Of a stretch of 64,000 nucleotides of DNA, positions 1 to 9,005 are shown in pieces. Both the position numbers and the translations under genes were made by a program. The notes below the pieces were generated by a model that worked only from the letters and a program-made list of their open reading frames with translations, had not been told where the DNA came from and did not search any database. Positions within the stretch are counted from its first letter, which is position 1. Every line of letters starts with the position of its first letter. This DNA comes from an uncultured Clostridia bacterium (GTDB taxonomy: Bacteria > Bacillota > Clostridia > UBA1381): NCBI GenBank assembly GCA_934486735.1, contig CAKSQL010000012.1, forward strand, positions 10,488-74,487, given 5' to 3'.

Positions 1-20
1 CAGTTTAATAAATAAAAAAC

Positions 21-63
21 CGTTCGGTACAAAGATGCGAAATCTCTGACCGAACGTTTTTTT
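21..63. terminator. Bidirectional intrinsic terminator
   Basis: CGTTCGGT (21-28) pairs with ACCGAACG (49-56), followed by a run of seven T on the plus strand. On the minus strand the same stem is followed by a T-rich tract (complement of positions 11-20). It lies directly downstream of the minus-strand histidine kinase, and probably also ends a plus-strand gene beyond the left edge. Confidence 0.75.
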
Positions 64-2599
64 ATTCCCGATTTGATGCTTGTTTTGATATTGCGCAAAG
101 CAACTCATTTATATTAAGCGGTTTCGGAACAAATCCCGTCATTCCGGCATCGGCACAGGCTTTTTTGTCGTTGTCAAACAAATTTGCCGTCATAGCTATA
201 ATCGGAACCGTTTTTGCGTCGGCTCTGTCAAGCGAGCGGATTTTTCGCGTTTCCTCCAAACCGTCCATAAACGGCATCGAAACATCGGTCAAAACAACAT
301 TTATCCCGCCCGGCTCGGAGTTTTTAAATATTTCAAATGCCTCCTTGCCGTTATACGCTCTGATTACCTTTGCGCCGGCGTCGGTCAGGATATACTCGGC
401 AATTTCCATATTCAGTTCGTTGTCCTCCGCCAAAAGAACGGTAAGACCTTCAATTGACGCAGAGCTGCCCTGCATGCTACTCTTTTCGACGTGAGCTTCG
501 GCATATTTATACGGAATTGTTATTTCAAACTTCGTACCCTTGCCTTTCTCGCTTTCCACGCTGATTTTGCCGCCGAGCTTTTTCACCAGCTTTTGGACGA
601 TGGGCAGCCCCAGACCGACTCCGCCGGAGTGGCTGATAACGAAATCGTTTTCCTGGGCAAAGGGCTCAAACATCTCTTTCTGAAATTCCTTGCTCATACC
701 GATACCGTTATCTTCGCAGACAAAGCGGACATCGGCAAATCCGGCATTGCTTTTGCTCAGTGTTTCGCTGACCGAAATTTTTACCGTTCCGTTTTCTTTG
801 TTGTATTTGATTGCATTTGTGATAATATTCATTATTATCTGCCGCAGATACAGCGAATTTCCGATAAGCATCTTATCTCCGGTGTCAAGGTGAAGCAGCT
901 CTAACTTTATTCCACTCATTTTCGCCCGTTCGTCTGCCAGCATAATCAGATTCCGCACCTCTTCTTCAAGGCTGAAAACGGACTTTGTGTCGGTTTCATG
1001 GGCATTATCGTTGTCTATTTTATTTAATGTAAGAATATCGTTAACAAGATCAAGAAGATATTCTGCCGCCGCACGCGACTTGCTGCGGCACGCTGCTAAA
1101 ATATTTATATCGGATTTGTTCCTGTCGGCAATTTCCAACATTCCGAGTATTACGTTGATTGGCGTGCGTATGTCGTGGCTTATGCGGCGGAGAAATTCCG
1201 TTTTGCTTTGGTTTGCCGCCTGCTCATTCCGTATTGCCTTTTCAAGCCTTTGCTGATATTCAAGCTCGGATTTTTTCTGCGCGTTTATGCTCTTTCGTGC
1301 AAGAATAAATGTGGCAATCGAACCGTTTTCATCGAATTTATGCGGAATGATTTTATCGTTAAGCCATTCGCCGGTGACATCCATGTAATCATATTCGATA
1401 TATTCAGCCGTGTTAAGCCGTGCGTTTAAGGTTGCTGTTTCGTAAAAATGCAAAAATCCGTCCCGATATTTTTTGCCTATATGACGAAAAAAGTTATCCC
1501 GTGTATCGTCGTTTATCGGACCGATATCGGGAACCTTATCGCAATTATCCGGTCGTTTCAGCAAGACGTATTTTTCGTTTTTTAAATCTACCAAAACGGT
1601 CATAACGTAAACATGACTGATTGCCTGTATAATTTCATACTGTTTTTCAACCTCGCGGCTGTGGTTGTTTTCCGTGCGTATATGCAGAGTTATTATAAAA
1701 AAAACAAACAAAAAATAAATACAAATTACAACAAGTATGGTAACTCCGCAGGGGACGAAAATGGTTTCAGCCGGATAAAAAGCGTAAATATCGTAATTGC
1801 GGTATCTTGCGCTGCCGCCGTAATAAAGCTGTCTGCCGCTGCGAAAACGGATAAAATTCGTTCCTTTTTGGACTGTATCTATGCAGGAAAGCTCCGCAAC
1901 ATCGGATTTTTTCGAACTGCTGTCCTTGGTGTTGGAAGCGATGATTGCATCACCCTCCGTGATAAACAGGGAACCCCGTAAATTGGTTTCGTTTGCAGCC
2001 AAAAGGTTTCTGACAGAAGAACGGTGAAAACCCAGTGACTCATCATTCTGCCGGAGTACACAAAAAACAAGCCCTTTTTTATCTTGCCTTGCCGCAGCGG
2101 CAATATCATATGTTACGCCGTCTTTTTTAATTCTTGACGCATAAATTTTTTTTGGCATATCAAGTATAGCGGAAACGGCAGACAATTCGATTTCATCTTT
2201 CCAGTCGCCGTAACTCATCGCAATCGGGGAATATACCAAATCAGGTTTCAGATTGCCGTCCAATAACAAAACACAATCAAGTCTTTGGCTGTCGCAATAC
2301 TGTTTCAAAAAATCGTTTCTTACGTTTTCCGCAAGCGGCGGAAGAGACGCACTGATACCTTCCGCCTGTTCTGTCAGCCGCACAAGGCTTTTTGTTTCGT
2401 CCGTGGCGAGAAAATCGCTGTAATCACCGCACTGCTTTTTAAGATCGCCTATGTTTCGTTCCATTGTGTCGTGCGCCATGTTCAGACTGTACGGAATGCC
2501 GAAGCAAAGCGCTCCCGCAAAAAGAGCAATACCGACGAGAATGAGCAGCGTTACAAAAAAACGATTTTGCTTTACAAATATAAAGGGATTATTTTTCAC
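62..2599 (-). CDS. Hybrid sensor histidine kinase/response regulator
   Basis: Membrane sensor kinase of 845 residues that autophosphorylates and passes the phosphate to its own receiver domain. Two membrane segments (about 13-35 and 283-307) flank an extracellular sensor region of roughly 245 residues, probably of the Cache type. A PAS-like region (about 320-440) follows. The HisKA motif has phospho-His475 in SHDIRTP; the HATPase domain has the N box around Asn595, the G1 motif DNGIGM (630-635) and GLGLP. A C-terminal receiver domain (about 719-835) has Asp772 in TDVSMP as the phosphoacceptor. There is no fused Hpt domain; the separate Hpt protein at 3579-3932 is the natural partner. The start overlaps the end of the solute-binding gene by 11 bases, which suggests translational coupling. 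The signal sensed is unknown. Confidence 0.93.
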   Translation of the reverse strand: MKNNPFIFVKQNRFFVTLLILVGIALFAGALCFGIPYSLNMAHDTMERNIGDLKKQCGDYSDFLATDETKSLVRLTEQAEGISASLPPLAENVRNDFLKQYCDSQRLDCVLLLDGNLKPDLVYSPIAMSYGDWKDEIELSAVSAILDMPKKIYASRIKKDGVTYDIAAAARQDKKGLVFCVLRQNDESLGFHRSSVRNLLAANETNLRGSLFITEGDAIIASNTKDSSSKKSDVAELSCIDTVQKGTNFIRFRSGRQLYYGGSARYRNYDIYAFYPAETIFVPCGVTILVVICIYFLFVFFIITLHIRTENNHSREVEKQYEIIQAISHVYVMTVLVDLKNEKYVLLKRPDNCDKVPDIGPINDDTRDNFFRHIGKKYRDGFLHFYETATLNARLNTAEYIEYDYMDVTGEWLNDKIIPHKFDENGSIATFILARKSINAQKKSELEYQQRLEKAIRNEQAANQSKTEFLRRISHDIRTPINVILGMLEIADRNKSDINILAACRSKSRAAAEYLLDLVNDILTLNKIDNDNAHETDTKSVFSLEEEVRNLIMLADERAKMSGIKLELLHLDTGDKMLIGNSLYLRQIIMNIITNAIKYNKENGTVKISVSETLSKSNAGFADVRFVCEDNGIGMSKEFQKEMFEPFAQENDFVISHSGGVGLGLPIVQKLVKKLGGKISVESEKGKGTKFEITIPYKYAEAHVEKSSMQGSSASIEGLTVLLAEDNELNMEIAEYILTDAGAKVIRAYNGKEAFEIFKNSEPGGINVVLTDVSMPFMDGLEETRKIRSLDRADAKTVPIIAMTANLFDNDKKACADAGMTGFVPKPLNINELLCAISKQASNRE

Positions 2600-3401
2600 T
2601 GTTCAAACCTCCATTGAGAGCATAGTCTGCGTCTATATCGTATTTTTCGATAATGCTCCTGATCGTTCCGTCGCGATGCATTTCATCTAAAACGGCAGAC
2701 AGTTCTTCGACAGTTTTGTTATCGGCGTCCTTTTTGAAAGCCACTCCGAGCTCCGAGGCAAGCAGAACGCCGTCGATAATGCGAAAATCGCCGTTTATGT
2801 TCTTCATATAATCGCGGAAAGCCGTTTCGTGTCCCGCTGCCGCGTCAACATATCCTTTTTTCAGTGCGGCAAATACATTGGTCATGCTCGGAAAACTGTA
2901 CACCTTATTTACGCAGACACCGTCAACCGAGTCCGTTAAGAAAAGCTTTTCCGGCTTTGAGGCATTCTGAACGGCAATGTTTTTTCCGTTCAGATCCGCA
3001 AAAGTATGTATGCCGCTTGAGGAATTGACCACAACGACCTGTCGGCTGTGCAGATACGGTCCCGCCCAGGTATAATCGTTCTCTCTGCCATTCATGGAGA
3101 AGCTTCCCCAAAGGCAGTCAACCGAGCCGTCATCTAAAAACGAGTCCTTGTTCTGCCAGGTAATTTGCTTAAACTTGGGCTTTATTTTAAGTCTTTTGCA
3201 TGCTTCCGTTGCAATTTCAACATCGATTCCGGCGAAATTGCCGTTATCATCCACATAAAAGTAAGGCGAATAGATGTCGCTGCCGATTGTAAGTGACGGC
3301 AGCTCCGAATTATTGCTTTTCTTATTTTCTGCACAGCCGGAAAAAAGAAAAATGACTGATATAAGTAAAAATACGGTGAAATTTTTGAGCTTTATATTCA
3401 T
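2589..3401 (-). CDS. Family 3 extracellular solute-binding lipoprotein
   Basis: A 270-residue lipoprotein of the bacterial solute-binding family 3 (amino-acid/polar ligand class, SBP_bac_3). It has a lipoprotein signal with lipobox FSGC (Cys23) and then the two-lobed fold, with typical stretches SPYFYVDDNGNFAGIDVEIA and GYVDAAAGHETAF. No ABC permease or ATPase gene is nearby. Instead it overlaps the downstream hybrid kinase gene by 11 bases, so it more likely presents a ligand to the kinase than feeds a transporter; that role is an inference. A good Shine-Dalgarno (AGGAAAGGAG) precedes the ATG at 3401, with a possible -10 TATAAT near 3450-3457. Confidence 0.88.
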   Translation of the reverse strand: MNIKLKNFTVFLLISVIFLFSGCAENKKSNNSELPSLTIGSDIYSPYFYVDDNGNFAGIDVEIATEACKRLKIKPKFKQITWQNKDSFLDDGSVDCLWGSFSMNGRENDYTWAGPYLHSRQVVVVNSSSGIHTFADLNGKNIAVQNASKPEKLFLTDSVDGVCVNKVYSFPSMTNVFAALKKGYVDAAAGHETAFRDYMKNINGDFRIIDGVLLASELGVAFKKDADNKTVEELSAVLDEMHRDGTIRSIIEKYDIDADYALNGGLNSEK

Positions 3402-3509
3402 ATGCGCTCTCCTTTCCTCACAGAGCTTATTTTAATATAATTATATATATATTATACCGCAAAACTGAGTGAAAATCACCCACGAAAAACAGGATATAAA
3501 ACGTTTTTT

Positions 3510-3566
3510 GGCATACATAAGGATCAAAGACAGTTTTCCGTCTTTGATAAAACCCCGATGTATGCC
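3510..3566. terminator. Nested stem-loop between Hpt and solute-binding genes
   Basis: GGCATACAT (3510-3518) pairs with ATGTATGCC (3558-3566), and an inner stem pairs TCAAAGAC (3524-3531) with GTCTTTGA (3540-3547). A six-T run follows only on the plus strand; on the minus strand, in which both neighbours are transcribed, the run is of A. It may still end or attenuate transcription of the HD-GYP/Hpt unit, but it is not a canonical minus-strand terminator. Confidence 0.5.
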
Positions 3567-3578
3567 GTTTTTTGAAAT

Positions 3579-3932
3579 TTAAGAAAGCAGAGCCGCCGAT
3601 TGAACGATTTTGTTATATTCCTGTTCCAGACCGGCAAACTCAGCCTTTGCGGGCTCTGTTTCTTTGCGGCGCAGCATCTCGGTAACGGCGGAGGATTTTT
3701 CAAAGAGCCTGTCAAAACCAAGATTGGAGCAGATGCCTTTTAGGGTATGAGCTGCATAAAAAGCGTTTTCGGCGTCGTCTTTTTCCAATGCAGCCTTTAG
3801 CGTGCGGAAGCTTTCATCCGACAAAAATTTCAGTACAAACTGCGTTACCATGGCACTATTGTTCCCAAACCGTTTTGCAACGCTTTGAAAGTCAGAACCG
3901 ATTGCCTTGTAAAATTCTTCTGTTTTATCCAT
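3579..3932 (-). CDS. Free-standing Hpt phosphotransfer protein
   Basis: A 117-residue histidine phosphotransfer protein, the size of a single four-helix Hpt domain. The phosphorylated residue is His62 in the signature AAHTLKGICSNLG. It would carry phosphate between the receiver of the hybrid kinase (62-2599) and the receiver inside the GGDEF–HD-GYP protein immediately upstream, from which it is separated by only 14 bases. Family and motif are visible; the choice of partners is inferred from clustering. A Shine-Dalgarno (AAAGGAGAG) precedes the ATG. Confidence 0.9.
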   Translation of the reverse strand: MDKTEEFYKAIGSDFQSVAKRFGNNSAMVTQFVLKFLSDESFRTLKAALEKDDAENAFYAAHTLKGICSNLGFDRLFEKSSAVTEMLRRKETEPAKAEFAGLEQEYNKIVQSAALLS

Positions 3933-3946
3933 GATAGCTCTCCTTT

Positions 3947-5950
3947 TTATCCGTAAATATCAAGCGTGAGTTTTTCTTTTATATCATTCAGACACTCTAT
4001 TAAAATCGGGTTGAAGCAGCCGCAGTCCCCCCGAGATATCATTTCCAGCGCAGTTTCACCGGGAATAGCCTTTTTATAGCTGCGGTCATTCACCAGAGCG
4101 TCATACACATCGGCAATGCCGACCACTTGTGCGGCAATGGGAATATCATCTCCGCAAAGACCGTCGGGATAGCCCTTTCCATCGTAACGTTCATGATGGT
4201 AACGGCAAATTTGGATGGCAATCTTCAGCAGAGGTTCATTCTGAAAGGATGCGAGTTCTCCCCGACGAAGTATTTTCTCGCCCAAAATCGCGTGTTCTTT
4301 CATTATTTCGTATTCCTTTGCGGTAAGCTTGCCGGGTTTATTTAAAATTGCGGGATCGATCAGCACTTTACCGATGTCGTGCAGCGAGGACGCAACCGAA
4401 ATGTTGCGGCAGTCCTGCTGCGAAAGACAATATTTATCTGTTTTTAAATTCAACCGTTCCAAAAGCATCATTGTAATCTTTCGTAAATTCTGAATATGCG
4501 CAATGCTTTCGCTGTTAATGCAGCCGACAACATTGCTGAGAATATCAATCATAATTCGGTTGCTTTTTTCACGGCTGTTGATCTGCTCGGTGAGCATGGA
4601 AAGCATTCTTCGCTGTTTTGCGTAAAGAAGCGCGATATTCTGAATCCGACGTTTCACCACATTTGCGTCAAACGGACGGTGAATATAATCCGAAACACCC
4701 ATATTAAACGCCTTTTTGAGATTTTCTTCGGAATCGTCGGCAGTGATCATAATTACCGGTATATCTTCAAGATAGCCTTTCTCCTTCATCTGTGAAAGAA
4801 CCTCCAAACCATCCATTTCCGGCATAATAATATCCAATAAAACAGCCGAGATTTTTGTGCCGTATTCGTCGAGTATCCGGAGACATTGTCTGCCGCTGCT
4901 TGCCTCTGCCAGAGCATAAGTGCCGATCAGCATTTCTTTTAACAGTTCGCGGTTGAACTCGGAGTCATCCACAATCAGTACAAGCTGTTTTTTCATATTT
5001 TCTTCTGTAATTTCCGTGGGAATCTTGGCAAGCCGTCGTTCCGTCATCACTTCATTTTTGTGATTTTTGGCAAGGTACATGATACGGTCTGCGCGATATA
5101 CCGCGCTCTCCAAAATTCCGCCGTTTTCAATTACTCCGCCAACGCTTACGGAAAGCTGCATATTGCCCAGCTTCCTGTAACGGACGGAATTTATTGCGGT
5201 TCGTATTCTTTCCAGGGTATTTTCAAGGTTGTCGGCGGAAGCGTCGGGCATAATAATTAAAAATTCATCGCCGCCGTAACGGATCAGCATATCATTTTCC
5301 GAAAGGTTCTCCCTGATAATTTTTGAGGTTTCCGAAAGGGCAAGATCTCCCGTATCATGACCGTATGTATCGTTGCAGAGCTTAAAATCGTCAATATCTA
5401 CGATGGCAACACCGCCGTTCATCCGGAGGTTTTTGAGATTTGTTTCGTAATAGTCGCGGTTGTAAGCGCCTGTTATATTGTCATGTCCGAACCCGTCTTT
5501 CACATGCCGTATTGTTTTGTGATAGTAATCGGCAATACGGCTGAAATCAATGATTGAAAGTATAGCCACCTCCGGATTTTCGGAGGAAGTAAAAACGAGT
5601 TCCTTATATCCTTCCTGCTCTTTGCCGGGGATTTTTCCGCCGTAAACACGATATTTTCCGTCAGTTGATAAAGCCAGCTTTATATTTTCAAGACTTAACG
5701 CCCGCTCCAACTCGTCTTTTCGTCCGGAGACCGAGTAATTTCCCACAAAACGGTCGGCAAACACATTCCAGCTTTGTTCTCCGCACGGTAATGTTTGCGT
5801 TGCTGCGGTAAAAACCGTTGTATATGTACCCGTCCTGAAATCAATTTCCAAAACCGATTCTATAACGTTTTTTGCGGAGTCACAAAGTATTTTTTGAATA
5901 TGGTTCTCCATGTCTTGATTCGCCACGCTTTCATATTGATTTTTAAGCAT
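3947..5950 (-). CDS. GGDEF – receiver – HD-GYP cyclic-di-GMP protein
   Basis: A 667-residue cytoplasmic protein with three signalling domains: GGDEF (about 155-300, intact GGDEF motif at 226-230, no RxxD inhibitory site at the usual position), receiver (about 322-435, phospho-Asp373) and HD-GYP (about 460-660, HD pair His524-Asp525 and HHERYDGKGYP at 585-595). The family can both make and break cyclic-di-GMP, with the receiver gating activity. The first 150 residues form an unassigned sensor-like region. The start is uncertain: the -10 box of a strong promoter abuts the ATG at 5950, so transcription should begin a few bases inside this reading frame. A start at Met14 (5911) or another internal codon is more likely unless a second promoter lies upstream. 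Confidence 0.9.
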   Translation of the reverse strand: MLKNQYESVANQDMENHIQKILCDSAKNVIESVLEIDFRTGTYTTVFTAATQTLPCGEQSWNVFADRFVGNYSVSGRKDELERALSLENIKLALSTDGKYRVYGGKIPGKEQEGYKELVFTSSENPEVAILSIIDFSRIADYYHKTIRHVKDGFGHDNITGAYNRDYYETNLKNLRMNGGVAIVDIDDFKLCNDTYGHDTGDLALSETSKIIRENLSENDMLIRYGGDEFLIIMPDASADNLENTLERIRTAINSVRYRKLGNMQLSVSVGGVIENGGILESAVYRADRIMYLAKNHKNEVMTERRLAKIPTEITEENMKKQLVLIVDDSEFNRELLKEMLIGTYALAEASSGRQCLRILDEYGTKISAVLLDIIMPEMDGLEVLSQMKEKGYLEDIPVIMITADDSEENLKKAFNMGVSDYIHRPFDANVVKRRIQNIALLYAKQRRMLSMLTEQINSREKSNRIMIDILSNVVGCINSESIAHIQNLRKITMMLLERLNLKTDKYCLSQQDCRNISVASSLHDIGKVLIDPAILNKPGKLTAKEYEIMKEHAILGEKILRRGELASFQNEPLLKIAIQICRYHHERYDGKGYPDGLCGDDIPIAAQVVGIADVYDALVNDRSYKKAIPGETALEMISRGDCGCFNPILIECLNDIKEKLTLDIYG

Positions 5951-5979
5951 ATTATATCACAAAATTTGGAAAAAGTCAA
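5951..5979 (-). promoter_or_regulatory. Sigma-A type promoter of the signalling cluster
   Basis: On the minus strand TTGACT (5979-5974), a 17-base spacer and a perfect TATAAT (5956-5951). The box ends immediately before the ATG at 5950, which affects the start choice of that gene. Confidence 0.7.
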
Positions 5980-5998
5980 AAGATTTTTTGGGGAAAAG

Positions 5999-6026
5999 TC
6001 AGAAAGGGGGCGAACCCCCTTTCTGA
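5999..6026 (-). terminator. Terminator of the AraC gene
   Basis: TCAGAAAGGGGG (5999-6010) and CCCCCTTTCTGA (6015-6026) form a perfect 12-bp stem with a four-base loop. On the minus strand the stem is followed by CTTTTCCCC. It lies 60 bases downstream of the AraC gene at 6087 and just upstream of the next promoter. Confidence 0.7.
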
Positions 6027-6086
6027 TAATATATCAAAATAAGAGATAAATATAAATTAATAATTTAATTAAAATGCCAAAATTAA

Positions 6087-6914
6087 CTACACATGCTGCT
6101 TGCGGAACTCTTTCGGGGTAATATTTTCAAACCTTTTAAACTGCTTTATAAAATAGCTCGGGCTTTGGTATCCGATTTTTTCGCTGATATCCGAAACCGA
6201 TAAATCACGCTGTACAACGAGCAGGGTCTTTGCATATTGTATTCTCAGCTGCTGAACATATTCAAGCGGACGGATATGGTAATAGTCCTTAAAAATTTTG
6301 CAGTAATACCCCGGGGTTATTCCGGCAAGCGAAGCGAGAGTGCTTAAGGGAATATCCTCCGTGAAATGCTCATTGATATAGTCAAGCGACGGGCGCAGAA
6401 TAACATTAATGTCATTGCGCAGAATAACCGTTGAGCTTTTGGCAAGATAGCGTTTCAACATTAAAATCATTTTATATAGCAAAACGGACGCTTCTTCGCC
6501 GAACCCGAAAGTATTTTTTAATGAGATTATGTCTTCGATTAAGTCTGCAAACGGGGAGACGTCGTTAAAATCATAAACTCCGTTTTTCAGCTCAAACAGG
6601 CTGAAATTGCGCTGCATCGAAAAGGTTATCCAGTGCGACACCCATGGCTCTTCAGACACGGCTTCGTAGTAATGAGGTGTGTTTGGTGCATGATATATAA
6701 AGCTTCCCGGCTCTGCATATCGCTTTGAGTCCCCGAAAAAAAATTGTGCTTTTCCGGAAGTTGTGAAAATAAACTGGTGATCCGGTATTCCTTTCGGGCG
6801 GATTGTTACAAAGTCGTTTTTAGCACAGTTATCAACACCGACGGTCACGACATATATTGGCAGTTGCTTGTCCTCGCTTGAGATTATAGGAAAAATATAT
6901 TTATTGTTAATCAT
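6087..6914 (-). CDS. AraC-family transcriptional regulator
   Basis: A 275-residue regulator with an N-terminal cupin-like sugar-sensing domain (about 20-150; the stretch PGSFIYHAPNTPHYYEA is typical) and a C-terminal double helix-turn-helix (about 175-275), including GYQSPSYFIKQFKRFENITPKEFR. Proteins of this class usually activate adjacent carbohydrate-use genes when they bind a sugar. It is divergent from the six-gene secreted-protein operon starting at 7263, which is its likely target. The upstream minus-strand region has TTGACT (6977-6972), an 18-base spacer and TATTAT (6953-6948). Confidence 0.92.
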   Translation of the reverse strand: MINNKYIFPIISSEDKQLPIYVVTVGVDNCAKNDFVTIRPKGIPDHQFIFTTSGKAQFFFGDSKRYAEPGSFIYHAPNTPHYYEAVSEEPWVSHWITFSMQRNFSLFELKNGVYDFNDVSPFADLIEDIISLKNTFGFGEEASVLLYKMILMLKRYLAKSSTVILRNDINVILRPSLDYINEHFTEDIPLSTLASLAGITPGYYCKIFKDYYHIRPLEYVQQLRIQYAKTLLVVQRDLSVSDISEKIGYQSPSYFIKQFKRFENITPKEFRKQHV

Positions 6915-7262
6915 GTTTTTTATATCCCCCTTGCCGTCTTTTATTTAATAATACTATAAATCATTGCATAAAGTCAACAAAAAAAACGTAATTTATGAAA
7001 AAAGATATAAAAAAAGGCTGCCTTTTTGTGTAATAGTCAGAAGAAAACATTCGGTCATAGGATAATAATGTAAAAAATCATTTTTTCAGTGTAATATTGT
7101 TATATTTTATATGAAAATAATTGGATTGACAAAGGACGGCTAACAATGCTATACTATAGAAAAGGGGAAGAAAAATTAAGCATGTTTCACATTTAATAAA
7201 TTAACAACCCCGGTTTAATGATAAAAAATGTCAAATGTGGCAATATAAGAAGGAGTTTGCAT
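6915..7262. promoter_or_regulatory. Divergent control region between AraC gene and surface operon
   Basis: About 350 AT-rich bases without a gene. It holds a probable minus-strand promoter for the AraC gene (6948-6977) and a plus-strand promoter for the operon (7126-7155). The roughly 150 bases between them are available for AraC-type operators, but I see no clear direct repeats. The Shine-Dalgarno AAGGAG lies about ten bases before the ATG at 7263. Confidence 0.6.
7126..7155 (+). promoter_or_regulatory. Promoter of the 7263–23685 operon
   Basis: TTGACA (7126-7131), an 18-base spacer and TATACT (7150-7155). It shares the stretch TTGACAAAGG with the promoter at 27578, which drives another AraC gene. 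Transcription would start near 7162, giving a leader of about 100 bases. Confidence 0.7.
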
Positions 7263-8978
7263 ATGAGAGTAAAAAAGTTTTATGTTGGGCTTATGGCGGC
7301 GGCGATTGCGGCAACATCGGCAGCAAATGCCTTTGCAGCACCGGAGGTTGATTTCAGCATAGACACAGAAACGGGCATAAGCGAATTTATAATAAATTCG
7401 GCGGCAAAAAATAAAATTGCCGTGGAGATTTTAGATGCAGCCGACGCGGCACTGCTTGAAAATCTGAATTACACAAACATAGGAAATGTTTTAAAATATG
7501 CCGCGGAGGCGGAGTGCGATGAAAACGGAACCGCAAAACTTACATATAAATTGACCTTCAAAAGCGGAAATTACAGAGCGGTTGTGAGCGACGGCAGCGC
7601 AGATGCATGGATAAAAGATTTTTATTTTATTTCGGGAGAGGACAAACAGAGGCTGCTTGAAGAAATTGTTGCTGCTTATTCAAACGAAGAAGATCTTCAA
7701 AGGCTGACCGAGGATAATGCTGTTGTTTTAAACCTTGATTTAGAGATTTATAACAAGCTGAAACAAAATGAAAAGGAAAAGGATGTTTATAAACTCCTTG
7801 TTAAAGGTGAAAAGCCGAAAACGCTTGATGAATATAAAAATGCATTTGCCAAAAGCGCAAAGGTCTGCACAATTCTTTCTGCCGATGCTGAGGAGATTGC
7901 GGATTTATTTGTCGGGGAAAATGCGATTGCAGATATTTCGGACGGAGTGAAAAAGCTTTATAACGAAACCCTGTCCGATGAAAGCCGCAAAGCGGTTAAT
8001 AACGATATTGCGGCATTGGACGAAGTATCAACGCTTAAAGAGATAGAAGATAAATTCGGCGGACAGTGCGTTTACCGCGCTGCATGCGAAAAAAGTTATC
8101 TCGATTTTGAATTAATCCTTGAAAACGGAAAAGAAGTTATCGGAGAGGATATATATAATTCCTACAAGGCACTAAAATCAGCTTACCAGACTGCGGTTGC
8201 AAAGGAAATCTGCAAAGGCAACACCGCGAAGAATTTTGAAGAGTGGAAAACGAAGCTTGCACAGCTTATAAAGAATCCGCCGAAAAACAATTATTCGGGC
8301 AGCAGTTCGGGCGGCGGCTCAGGCAGTTCCGGCAGCAGCTCAAAGGGCGACAAGAAAAATACGGCGGCTTCGTCTCAGCTTCAAATTCCGATAATTCCGC
8401 CGAAAAAAGACGGTTCGGATATTCCGGGCAATGCCGATTTCACCGATATGAAAGGCTTTGAATGGGCAGAGGACGCAGTTAAAAAGCTTGCACTTGCCAA
8501 AATCGTGTATGGGAAATCCGAAAATGAATATTGCCCGAGGGACGCGGTCACAAGAGAGGAATTTATTTCAATTTTGATGCGTGCTTTCAATATTAAGGCG
8601 GAGAACGGCGAAAATATCTTTTCCGATGTGAAAGAGGGCGCATGGTATTATAATGATGTTTCCGAGGCATATAAGCTGGGGCTTGTTTTCGGAACAGACA
8701 GCGAAAACTTCGGAGTGGGAAGAAAAATCACAAGGCAGGAAATGTGCGTGCTTTGCTATAGGTTTGCAAAGTATTCCGGGGTTAAGCTCTCGGAGGAAAC
8801 AAGCTTCCCGTTCACGGACGAGGCCGCGGATTATGCAAAAGAAGCGGTTGCTGCGCTTTATAATTCCGGGATAGTTTCCGGGGTCGGAGGAAATGAATTT
8901 TTGCCCGAGGCAAGCGCAAACCGCGCAGAGGCAGCGAGAATTATATATTCTCTTTTGAGTTTTGCAAAGCTGATATGA
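7263..8978 (+). CDS. Secreted protein with three C-terminal SLH domains
   Basis: A 571-residue secreted protein. The start at 7263 is chosen over an upstream in-frame ATG (7218) because the Shine-Dalgarno AAGGAG lies correctly before it and the signal peptide (MRVKKFYVGLMAAAIAATSA, cleavage near Ala26) begins there. An N-terminal region of about 310 mostly acidic residues has no recognised domain. A Ser/Gly linker follows (about 340-365), then three SLH repeats (about 390-440, 452-510, 515-571) that should bind the secondary cell-wall polymer. The layout matches the protein at 43866: similar N-terminal region, glycine linker, three SLH repeats, and an SLH partner gene directly after. Surface anchoring is the supported role; the job of the N-terminal region is unknown. 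Confidence 0.9.
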   Translation: MRVKKFYVGLMAAAIAATSAANAFAAPEVDFSIDTETGISEFIINSAAKNKIAVEILDAADAALLENLNYTNIGNVLKYAAEAECDENGTAKLTYKLTFKSGNYRAVVSDGSADAWIKDFYFISGEDKQRLLEEIVAAYSNEEDLQRLTEDNAVVLNLDLEIYNKLKQNEKEKDVYKLLVKGEKPKTLDEYKNAFAKSAKVCTILSADAEEIADLFVGENAIADISDGVKKLYNETLSDESRKAVNNDIAALDEVSTLKEIEDKFGGQCVYRAACEKSYLDFELILENGKEVIGEDIYNSYKALKSAYQTAVAKEICKGNTAKNFEEWKTKLAQLIKNPPKNNYSGSSSGGGSGSSGSSSKGDKKNTAASSQLQIPIIPPKKDGSDIPGNADFTDMKGFEWAEDAVKKLALAKIVYGKSENEYCPRDAVTREEFISILMRAFNIKAENGENIFSDVKEGAWYYNDVSEAYKLGLVFGTDSENFGVGRKITRQEMCVLCYRFAKYSGVKLSEETSFPFTDEAADYAKEAVAALYNSGIVSGVGGNEFLPEASANRAEAARIIYSLLSFAKLI

Positions 8979-9005
8979 GAAAACTGAAAGAAAGGAAGTA
9001 AATAT

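Noticed and set aside
3510..3566. Riboswitch upstream of the solute-binding gene
   Set aside because: The element is downstream, not upstream, of that gene's coding strand and is a plain nested hairpin without a recognisable aptamer.
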